From positions 2,604,001 through 2,668,000 of the forward strand of contig JAPYXD010000553.1 in NCBI GenBank assembly GCA_030998225.1: a DNA stretch of 64,000 nucleotides, given 5' to 3'. Origin of the DNA: Diplolepis rosae (lineage: Eukaryota; Arthropoda; Insecta; Hymenoptera; Diplolepididae). Each line of letters opens with the position of its first letter. Position 1 is the stretch's first letter. The notes under the pieces were generated by a model, which was not told where the DNA came from, ran no database searches, and was given only the letters and a program-made list of their open reading frames with translations. The position numbers and the translations under genes are program-made. Below, one piece after another: positions 55,946-64,000 of the stretch.

Positions 55946-56410
55946 AGGAGGGAATAAATTCTAAATTTTCCAGCCTCATCAGGAAGTTGTATATAGATAC
56001 AATTTTTAATTTATTTTAATTGAAACATTAGAAGATAAAAAATAATTGGGACTAACCTTCAGTCAGAATGTAAATGGAATTATATCCAAAAATTCACTAT
56101 TTTCCCGGATTTTTTTCTTTTTTCGTTTGCTGAAGAGACACATATTTATCACCAATGCTGTCAGTAACGTATTTACTTTGGAACTGAGTTATGTTTTTAA
56201 AAACTGCTGGAAAGTCATAGTGGAGTAAAGGATGAGGAGAGGGTTTTTTTTAAGTGGTTTTAACTTTGCGTGTATAAAAAAGGTTGGAAAGATGTGTCCA
56301 AGATGATCCAGCAGGAAGCTATGACAAAGGAGAACCGTAAATGAGTCAACTGTGGTCAAGACCGTTTCAAATCCTAAGCAAGATGTTGGAGATATGTAAT
56401 TTTTCTGAGA
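55946..56410 (-). other. Non-coding part of Penelope-like element
   Basis: Lies between the coding end and the tandem array. The minus strand contains ACTTCCTGATGAGGCTGGAAAAT near 55963-55985. This has CTGATGAG and GAAA but lacks room for a normal stem II. No other motif. Confidence 0.5.
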
Positions 56411-56990
56411 TTAAATTTTGTCCTTTAACAAGGGGAGGTAAAAAACCGATAAGTTATCTATGTCTGTTCTTTGGTTTACAGCACGAGGATTGCTGGCTAT
56501 GTGGGTCATTTCTAGTGTCATTCGTTTTTTATAAAAATTGCTTCTATCGAGAATTTTTACATCCTGAAAGTTAAAAGTATGATCGTGATGCCACGCATGT
56601 TTTGTTAAGGCCGTCCATTTGTCAGGGGGATTGTAAACATCTTTGATGTGTTCACGAATTCTATTTTTGAGAGGTCGTTTGGTCGTACCTATGTAATTTG
56701 CTGTACAACCAGTGCAGGGAATGTTGTACCCTACGTCTGCGATATCCAGTTTTGAGATAGGATCTTTAGGAGACTTGAACAAATGTGTTAAATTATTTGT
56801 ATTACGAGGAGCAATTCTGATATTAAAGGGTTTTACAATCCCCGACAATTTTTCAGATAGTCCTTGTACGTAGGGAAGAGGCAAATATTTAGGGGTTTGA
56901 CCTACCGGGTCTAACTTTCTAATTTGCCCATTTGTTCTAACTTTGATCGAAAGTTGAGTAAAATTACTTGAACTATTTCTCTCCGTGCAG
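56411..56990 (-). pseudogene. Penelope-like element, GIY-YIG endonuclease end
   Basis: A minus-strand frame open for about 190 codons (56990 to the stop at 56411) carries a GIY-YIG endonuclease module. Counting from an internal methionine at 56884: YNIPC at 53-57 with a second C at 60, YIG at 64-66, TKRPLKNRIREH at 68-79, a KHAWHHDH block at 95-102, and a downstream glutamate near 125. In Penelope-like retroelements this module follows the reverse transcriptase and nicks target DNA. The reverse transcriptase is absent because the frame starts at the inverted-repeat border. The frame has no internal stop, in contrast to the other coding relics, so loss by truncation may be fairly young or the frame conserved by chance. 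Confidence 0.88.
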
Positions 56991-57883
56991 TACTAGCTAG
57001 ACACCTAATGATAACCCGACTGGGAGTTGGCAGTCAGTATTGGGCTGATAATTTATAGTAGTACTGGTCGTGTACTTGCAGCCGATACACACTGGATTTT
57101 ACCTGGTGAAATTTCTTAATATCAAAAGTATTCCAACTTGTAGTTTAACTGTATTAGAAGCTAGATTGATCGCTATAGTTTACAAAAATATTTACAATTA
57201 AATTTATACAAATTGAATCAAAAACATTTTATTGGAATTTCGTATTTCGTACTGAAAAATATAGTTCTTTTGCAAAAAAAAACTGAAAAATTTATGGAAC
57301 ACTCAACGAAAAAACATTATGAAATTATTCATAAAAATATATTTTGAATGGATTTGTCGAAAATAGATAGGTAAAAAGTTGTAAAAATAGTACGTCGGCA
57401 ATTTTCCAGTAATGATAATTGGTACTGCGGCATTAGTAAACCAGTAGAATGACAACTGTCAACGAGACTTCCATGTTGGTTAATATCCCGTATTTGGATG
57501 TTGTATACAGCCGGCACTCAACCAGTACTGTGCCCAAGGTTCGCATAACTCTCTTGTCGGTATTTGACCAGTATTAATAATTAATACTGCACTAGTAATA
57601 AACTAGTTAAGCGCCAACTGGCAATGAGATTTCTATGTCAATTGATAACCAGTATTTGGATTCTGTATGCAACCAGCACTAAACTAGTACTGTTTCGAAG
57701 GTTGACACAACTCCTTTGTCGTTATTTTTCCAGTAATAGTAATCAGTACTGTGCCCATGGTAAACCAGTAGAGTGCCAACTGTTAATGATATCCCTATTT
57801 TAGACTTTCAACAGTACTGCTAAAGAATACCGTGCCAGTACTGACCCAGTAATAAGACAGTAATATGCCAACTTTTCCACCTG

Positions 57884-58680
57884 GGTCATTGGTTCCATTT
57901 TACTTTGCCATCATTTATCGTTTCGCACAGAAAAACGATCTAAACTTGGTTTGAAGATATCAACCCATTACGAACTTACGAGTTTTCTTTATAAGTGAAA
58001 TCAAAACAAATAGAGTTTAAAAACTTGCCTAATTTAAGAGAAGATTGACTCTCATTAAGACTTTGTATACATTTTTAAACGAACTTGATTTGTTCAACGT
58101 CCTCCAATCGTGTAAATAGATAATCGATAGTGTATTTCACAGTGATGATTTCTTTTTGCTAAGAAATTTTGTTAATAAAAATCAAATTTCTGAGCGTGTC
58201 AAAATTCTCCAAGGGAGTTCGTATAACTATCAAAAGTCCATATTGAATCAGTAATATCCTAATTTTCATAAGTTTCCAGCAGAATCAATTGTTCATAAAA
58301 CCCAGATATGAGGTGTTTTGGGATTTCGCAAATACTTATGAGTTTTAATAATCTAGAATTAGCACAAATTTAGGGGATTATCGTTCGCAAATTTATATCG
58401 CAAATATCAATTAAAAATTGATCTCTCTATTTTATACTTTTTCTTCTTTAAGTGAATTATAATGACGACTTTCTGTCGCTACTCGCGTACCTGAAATCGT
58501 AACGCTTATCTTCAGTATAGGCATAGATTGAGCGTAGAGGTACATTGACGCATGCGCGGTTAATTATCACTAAATGCTGGGTTATGAAAATGTTTTCTTT
58601 TGCAAGTCTCAGTTTTATCACGAGACGTTTAGGCTATATTCTATATCATAATGAATGTGAACAGTTACTCGCCCACGTTG
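57884..58680. other. AT-rich intergenic stretch
   Basis: No gene, TIR pair or RNA gene recognised. Confidence 0.5.
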
Positions 58681-58880
58681 CTACTCTTGTGTACCTATCT
58701 TCCACGTTCTCCCGGTGACCCAGTAGGTACCAACTTGCCCTGCACGTGGCGCAACGTGTCTATATATAATAGACAGCTGCATATAGAACAGCTCGCCTCG
58801 ACACTTTCAGGGTCGTGTTAGCTACTCTTACTTACTGCCCTGCCACGTGGAGCGCTTTATCGATCGTTTAACTACCTAAC
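58681..58880 (+). promoter_or_regulatory. Promoter-like segment with TATA and two E-boxes
   Basis: Two CACGTG E-boxes (58743-58748 and 58844-58849) flank a TATA-type word TCTATATATAATAG (58759-58772). A TTTCAGGG initiator-like word follows at 58805. Further near-E-box words CCACGTTC and CAACGTG occur. The block is clearly GC-richer than its neighbourhood. No coding exon is visible downstream within the window. It may be a host promoter or enhancer or an old LTR. Confidence 0.35.
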
Positions 58881-60135
58881 CAGACACCTTGTCGCAGTAC
58901 AGGGCTCATAAGAGTTGCAGTATTATGAAGAATAACATACAGCTATTGTAAAGCAATTTTATTTATAACATCTAATACATTCCTAACAAATTTTTACAAA
59001 CTTTACTGCAGTAGATACTAAGCCATATGTCGTAAAATAGGATATTGTTTCCAGGGCTGAGATTATATTTGAAACTTTCCACAATATCCTGACATACTTG
59101 AACCATAACACAGGATGCTGAGATCAGTGAAAGCAACTTGAATGTAAAGTAAAGTAATGCCGAATTTACTGTTCATAACCCCTAAAATGGTTTAAGAATT
59201 AGTTTCACGAATTTTCGAATTCCAGAAATGTTAAATTCAAAAAATTGTTGCGTTTTGAAGAAAAGGTGGGCAGGCCCGGCTTACCCTAAAAAAAGGCAAG
59301 TAGGTCGCCCCTTAATGGCCTCCATACAATCGTAGGCCTGATTGTGTCATATGGGAAGAAACAGAGCGATTGTGTCGAGCGTGAAGTTTTCTGCACAAGC
59401 GAAGCAAGTTCAGCAATTCTTGCGGGAAAAAATCTCTCCTCTTCCCATATAGCACATGATTATTTCTTCCACACTCGAAAAATAATGGTCAATTTCATAT
59501 ACGCTGTAGAAAACAATTTATTGAACAGATATAGAAAGTTAAGGCTGGGAAAGAAAGGCCCTTTTTAGGTTCATAGTTTTATGACTAGCTCGGGTTACAA
59601 CGCTTGGTGCTGTGACATATTACTCGTCTAGAATTTTATGGAGAGCTTAGCCGTCTGGAGTCTGCATGTACTTATAGTAAAAGGAACCATTGTTTTTCTG
59701 ATAGAATGCAGACTTCATTCCCGATAGCTAACTAATCGCTCTAGCTCTAGCCCTTAATCCTTTGACTGGTTCTCCTAGAGATCAGACGTGCGTCTTTCCT
59801 TGTGCTACTCAGAATAAACTATAAAGTTAAATTCAAATATTCTGAATTTTTGTCTTATTTAATTCACCCATTTCCGAAACTGAACATAATAATTTATCTA
59901 TAGCAATCGAAGAAGTGATCGATGTATATCTGCAACCTCCATATTCTAATAACGTGATTGTTATTGTTGCCCTCTTCATCACGGAAATTGTTACCCTAGA
60001 GACAAGTAGGCCCCAAACAGCTATCTGCGCATGCGTGGCGTTTAAGTTTTTATAAGTCGTCTATAGACGCCCACTTTGCGTTCATGTTACAGGCGTGTAA
60101 CATGGGCCATTATTTACGAGTGTGGAAGGAAAATA
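58881..60135. other. Intergenic, no gene seen
   Basis: A segment near 59611-59870 with TGTGACATATTACTCG, GAATAAACTATAAAG and a T-rich end has LTR-like composition. No target duplication or inverted ends could be found. The 74-codon frame at 59344-59568 has no motif. Confidence 0.4.
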
Positions 60136-60330
60136 CAGGGTTTTTCAATTAGAGGTTTCATTTTGAATAGCCCGCTGTTTTGGCAGCTGTCATAATAAAA
60201 AGTGGACTTTGTTTTTTTCCAACAAGACGGCGCTACTTGCCACACAAGTAGCAAAAGCATCGATCTTTTGCGTGAAAAGTTTCCAGGCAGAGTGATTTCT
60301 CGAAACAGCGATTACAATTGGCCATTATCG
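60136..60330 (+). pseudogene. IS630/Tc1-like transposase fragment with left end
   Basis: TACAGGGTTTTTCAATTAGA at 60134 is a CAGGG-type terminus. It runs almost directly into a short frame with FFQQDGATCHTS and LREKFPGRVISRNSDYNWP. The first contains the second catalytic aspartate region and the second is the block before the PPRS motif. The frame then changes near 60330, and no right end is found. The N-terminal third is therefore deleted and the C-terminal part is lost. A third member of the group at 21088 and 53934, but a different subfamily. Confidence 0.85.
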
Positions 60331-60703
60331 ACGAAATAGAGCCCCAAATATACAGAAATTAGAAGAATCTTTTTATAAATGCTTTTACACAAGATACTTT
60401 TTTATAATAATGCAATTTTTTGATGTACATTTCAAAATTTAGTTTCAACAAATTTCATACGTAGTTATAATAATTAATTATAATGATTTTTTTATATTTT
60501 ATGAATAATTTATCAAAAAAGTTGATTTATTTTTACTTGAGTGAGCAGGCTCGAAAACTCTAGTCACGATACTGGTACTCTCACAAGCTCTGAATAATTC
60601 TTGCAGTCACTATAAATAATATTTTTTTCAAGTTTCACAAAACTATCTGGATAAGTAATTTGATTTTTTAAATTGATTCCAGTAAAAAAACTAAACTTAT
60701 TGA
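60331..60703. other. AT-rich intergenic stretch
   Basis: Nothing recognised. Confidence 0.5.
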
Positions 60704-60846
60704 GGCCATGGATCAATCGGACAAACGTTCTTTATCGTCTTCTATTGTATTTTGCAAATTTTCAAGAAGATATTTTGGAAAATAAAAAGTTATCTTGCGT
60801 GAACTTCCAGAGGAATTTGGTCATGTGGTCTGGTTGATCCATGGTC
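60704..60846. mobile_element. TTAA foldback MITE, short copy
   Basis: GGCCATGGATCAATCGGACA at the left pairs with GTCTGGTTGATCCATGGTC at the right. TTGA and TTAA flank it, so one target copy has changed. The 143-bp body has weaker pairing inside. Same end type as 50895-51229. Confidence 0.8.
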
Positions 60847-60885
60847 TTAAGCGTATATCTATTTTGAGGAACAGTGTAACTAGTA

Positions 60886-61295
60886 CTCTCTAAACCTGAA
60901 TCAGTGAACGGCCACTGATTCGCAATGACTATTCACTGATGGCAGCAGCTATAAGTCTTTCACTGAGAATCAGTGAAATATATTGAACTCACTTATTGAA
61001 TCAGTGAAATCTTCAGATGGGAGTAATAAAACCAGCAATATATTTAAACGATCGATGAACTCGTTTATTTTAGGCTAAATAACACTAAAACGAAATTACG
61101 TATGTATTATTATTTTTAAGGGACGATAAATCAGTAAAATGTAAATGAAAGTTTTGAATTCGCGAATTCAAAAGTTATGTTCACGTGACGCGTTCACTGA
61201 TTCCTCAGTGAAATCAAAGCAGGGCACTGATTCGTCAGTTGATATATTTTCACTGATAAAATCAGTGACTATTTCACTGATTCAGGTTTAGAGAG
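60886..61295. mobile_element. MITE with internal CACTGATTC repeats
   Basis: CTCTCTAAACCTGAATCAGT and the inverse ACTGATTCAGGTTTAGAGAG form perfect 20-bp ends, with TA on both sides (60884-60885, 61296-61297). ATCAGTGAA and CACTGATTC words occur about a dozen times near both ends. The interior is AT-rich with GAATTCGCGAATTC near 61158. No coding capacity. Confidence 0.85.
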
Positions 61296-61297
61296 TA

Positions 61298-62640
61298 GGT
61301 AAATTTTCTTCGAAACGGGTTTCCCCCTAACTTTTGCTACGAGGTGTGTATTTGATTTAGATAAAGTTAAACACTTTTCTGTTATTATAAAACTTATTTT
61401 TTCTTCACTTGAATAACTTCTAAAAATTAAAAAATAATTTCCAAATGCAGATGTGTTACAAAATTATTTTTTACCGATATATTGGAAAATTAAAGTTTGA
61501 TCCCATGCATTTAGTACCTTTGTTGTCCCTTCAGATATCCAGCTGATCGGTTAGACATTTTTGAAATAAAAGTACTTAATTGGAGTTGTAGTTTGGTAGG
61601 TTATTAACTTTCCGTTGTTAAATTTATATACGACAGCCACACATGCATGCAAGTGAAGGTCAAGGAAATCATAAATAAAACGTTACTGTCTCTCACAGGG
61701 AATGCGGCCTAAGACGCACACGTCTTAAATGCGAGAACTCACACATGCGAATAAATATTTATACAGTACTTTTTGTTCAGACGACATCTATTTAAAATCT
61801 TAGAGATGGTCGATAAACACCCGAGGTCACTCGTGTTGTCGAATATTTTCAACTGTTTTTTAGATGCTTCAAATTTCACTTTGAGTTTTAGGACAGAAAT
61901 TTAAAAATTTTTGAATATATCAGAAAAGTCCTAACCTGATCTTAAAAAAAGTGCACCAGACTAATTAGTAAAAAAAAATGCTGGTATAGACTGAAAGAGA
62001 TTTGTATTAAAAATTATCAAACTAAATGGAAGCGCATTATAATCTCCAGAAATTCTTCTTTTTTTCTAAGTAATTTGGAACATTTTTCAATTTTATTGCA
62101 TACTGTGCCGAGCGTCAAGTTCCAAATTACCTCCTTCATAGTAAAAAAATGTTCATCACAATATACATAATTTTTATAAAATTAAATCAAAATCTATAGG
62201 AAAAACAGCAACTCAGTAAGGAACACATTGATATCTCTCGATAAATTATGCCGAGAGTAACGAAATATTTGCCATCACGCCATGTATTTAATAATCACTT
62301 TTCCTAAGTGTTTGATAAAAATATCGGTCTGTACGATAAAAGTTCGTTTCCAATTCATACTCTCTTCGATAAAAACTCGCAGAGGAACCGTGTGGCTCAC
62401 GTGACCAAGGCATGTAAAAATGAAGATTTTGTGAGAATATTTCAATCGTTCTTTGCTCGCACGGTTATGCCGTTCTGAATAGATTGTGTGGTGTGGTAGC
62501 TTCTAGGGTCGAAACCCCGTAGCTTCTAAGATTTGTAATTTAATAGGAATAAGCGTGTGATTATATATGTGCCGCTATAAGTATATTTGGTGAATTCGCG
62601 ATAACTAAAATGCACTGAGTTTTATGAATTTTAAATAACT
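61298..62640. other. Intergenic, no gene seen
   Basis: No TIR pair or domain recognised. GTGTGGTAGCTTCTAGGGTCGAAACCCCGTAGCTTCTAA near 62492-62530 is a short inverted-repeat-like word set. Confidence 0.45.
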
Positions 62641-62728
62641 GGCTTATATCGACCCTCAATAATATTAATAGATAGATGATTTTTTACTTTGGCTTTAGGG
62701 TCCAGAAATAATGTAAACTCAGGGTTTC
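62641..62728 (-). repeat. Penelope-like terminal fragment without ribozyme
   Basis: GGCTTATATCGACCCTCAAT and the following GATAGATGATTTTTTACTTT, GGTCCAGAAATAATGTAAAC match 54684-54748 nearly base for base, and 18431-18512 more loosely. It stops at GGGTTTC, just before where the hammerhead motif would begin, so the ribozyme part is missing. Confidence 0.8.
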
Positions 62729-63800
62729 TTACAAATCATTTAAAAAGTGACTAAATGACAAAATACTTATTCATCATGTACAGAACACGGTGTATACAGC
62801 ATCATGTGATTCACATGGTAAAGTAATTCTTATTTCTATTCAATTTGTTGATATTATATTTTTTTATTATAATCTATTCGATAATTATAATATAGATAAA
62901 AATTACTTTTAAATATGATTATATATTCTTATTTAAGTACGATAGAAATTATAGAGAGTATGGTAATTTTTTTCCCAACTGAAATGGTAAAAAATATATC
63001 TTTTGTGTTGAAAGTTGTTTTACTTTTATGAATTTTTTTCGGAAAAACAGTACCTTTTTGTTAATGCCATTATTACAATTTCTTTTGCAATATTAAGTAA
63101 ATTCCAAGTCTATCCCTAGTCTTCTCCATCAAGTTTGATAATTTTTATTTCAATTTTCGGTATTTATTCCCGATTATTTTTCTTCGTGCACATGAAAAAA
63201 GAAATTGGTAGATGCATGCCTGAACACTATTTTTGTCGCTCAAGTATGAACACAACCGAGCGTGGGTGCATCTAAAGAATCACGAAGGAGCTTTAAAGCG
63301 GGAATAACATCTGACTGCCAATACCGTCCACAGGAAAGCTTTAATGTCGTTAGGTATTTTAAATTTGAAATTATATTTCATCTTGTTCTGAAAATCAGTT
63401 CTGCACCAAGGAGAGCTTTTCCTTCAGAAAATTCTGTTTCTGGGTATCCCAGTACTTTTAAAAATTATGAGCAAACTTATTTAGAACGATAAAATTATTG
63501 AATTATATGTATGTCCTGTAATTTTTCAAGCTTCGCAAGGGAACTTTGTAGGTTTCAAATTGAACTACTGACTTTTCTTAAGGGCAAGGATCAACCGGTC
63601 CACGTGACTGAATATATTCTTGTGAGATAAATTTTTTGTCGACAAAATACAGAGCTTTTCAACAGGGTCCTTATTTCTTATAGGTGCAATTTTGGATGCA
63701 GTGGCAGTTTTGTTATTCTGTTTTTTAACATATGTTAGAATAATTTGATATGGATGTAAATTTTATGTGGTTTCAACAGGAAGGCGCTACATACCGCATA
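62729..63800. other. Intergenic, orphan TTAA-family end at 63583
   Basis: TTAAGGGCAAGGATCAACCG with TCCACGTGACTG near 63579 is a diverged end of the TTAA foldback family, without a partner. The 76-codon frame at 63262-63492 has balanced composition but no recognisable domain. It sits in a slightly GC-richer patch (63240-63440). Confidence 0.45.
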
Positions 63801-63973
63801 CACTGAAAAAGAAATGCTATTGAATCAATAGCGTTTCTGCAAAAAGCATGTATATCATGGATGCAAATCAATATGTTATAGAATTAGTAACATATTTATT
63901 GGTTCTTGTAGTATATTTTTATAAATTAATAATATACATGCCTTTAGCAAAAATGCTTTAAATTCAATAGCAT
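63801..63973. mobile_element. CACTGAG MITE, copy 3, right end eroded
   Basis: CACTGAAAAAGAAATGCTAT at the left (TA at 63799-63800) and ATTCAATAGCATTT at the right match copies 1 and 2. The final TTTCTCAGTG of the right end is missing. The interior, including ATCAATATGTTATAGAATTA, is closest to the copy at 3384. Confidence 0.82.
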
Positions 63974-64000
63974 TTAGGCTAGATATACTAATTTCTAGCA

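Larger units (their letters stand above)
53352..56990 (-). mobile_element. Penelope-like element remnant with nested insert
   Basis: Bracketed by an inverted repeat: GCACGGAGGAGAATAGTTGG with AGTAATTTTACTCGAC at about 53354, and GTTGAGTAAAATTACTTGAA with CTATTTCTCTCCGTGC ending near 56987. Both sides run straight into TACTGG-element sequence. Inside, in minus-strand order, are a GIY-YIG coding end (56990-56411), non-coding sequence, a ~150-bp tandem array and a hammerhead motif. An IS630-like element (53934-54660) interrupts the rest. The reverse transcriptase domain is absent. Confidence 0.7.
52865..57883. mobile_element. TACTGG-rich TIR element, heavily interrupted
   Basis: CAGGTGGAAATTTACTATTG at the left and TTTTCCACCTG at the right are inverted ends about 5 kb apart. 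Both ends (52890-53345 and 56990-57860) are dense in TACTGG and CCAGTA words and in GGGAGTTGGCAGTCAGTACT units. The middle is filled by younger insertions: a CACTGAG MITE, an IS630-like element and Penelope-like sequence. Without them the element would be roughly 1.2 kb. No transposase of its own is recognised. The short relative is at 31612-31945. Confidence 0.62.

Noticed and set aside
55960..55985. CTGATGAGGC...GGAAAA as a sixth hammerhead motif
   Set aside because: There is no room for a proper stem II between CTGATGA and GAAA, and stem I does not pair.
59611..59870. Possible solo LTR with AATAAA signal
   Set aside because: No clear TG...CA borders and no flanking duplication.
62492..62530. 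Inverted words around GGTCGAAACCC as a tRNA remnant
   Set aside because: Only a B-box-like word is present. No A box or stems can be aligned.

Overview
The window is eukaryotic, strongly AT-rich, non-coding chromosomal DNA built almost entirely from old, nested transposable elements. The element set (mellifera-type mariner, IS630/Tc1-like elements with CAGGGTG ends, a copia LTR element, a Penelope-like element, hAT- and TTAA-flanked MITEs) suggests an insect, possibly a hymenopteran. That is inference only: I recognise no host gene that would fix the lineage. No rRNA, CRISPR, operon or bacterial gene structure is present.

Layout. 0-10 kb: a hAT-type MITE with a perfect 8-bp target duplication, a truncated mariner relic, a CACTGAG MITE nested in an older MITE, and two copies of a repeat with TTAAGGCTCTATCGGCC ends. 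10-18 kb: two tRNA-like folds enclosed in matching hairpin arms, a GC-richer promoter-like segment near 12.2-12.5 kb, a 1.2-kb element with long inverted repeats, and a mellifera-type mariner with a broken transposase. 18-31 kb: Penelope-type hammerhead motifs, a degraded IS630-like transposon, several foldback elements including a nested double inverted repeat at 24.3-25.6 kb, and a second hAT MITE. One possible host exon lies at 30.8-31.0 kb. 32.4-37.9 kb: a full-length but dead copia element with both LTRs, its pol gene split by a solo LTR of another element. 38-52 kb: a piggyBac-like MITE, two more hammerhead motifs, the third copy of the TTAAGG family, a second mariner, and TTAA- and TA-flanked MITEs. 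52.9-57.9 kb: a composite of an element rich in TACTGG motifs interrupted by a MITE, an internally deleted IS630-like element, a ~150-bp tandem array and a Penelope-like relic with a GIY-YIG endonuclease end. 58-64 kb: a promoter-like E-box/TATA segment and more MITEs.

The most interesting thread is RNA-level structure. Five minus-strand sites match the hammerhead ribozyme layout (CUGANGA, stem II, GAAA, minimal stem III), in at least two sequence subfamilies. One lies downstream of the Penelope-like reading frame, separated from it by the tandem array. A second thread is the small family of tRNA-like folds enclosed in an outer hairpin. All transposase and polyprotein genes seen here are visibly broken, so no autonomous element is evident.
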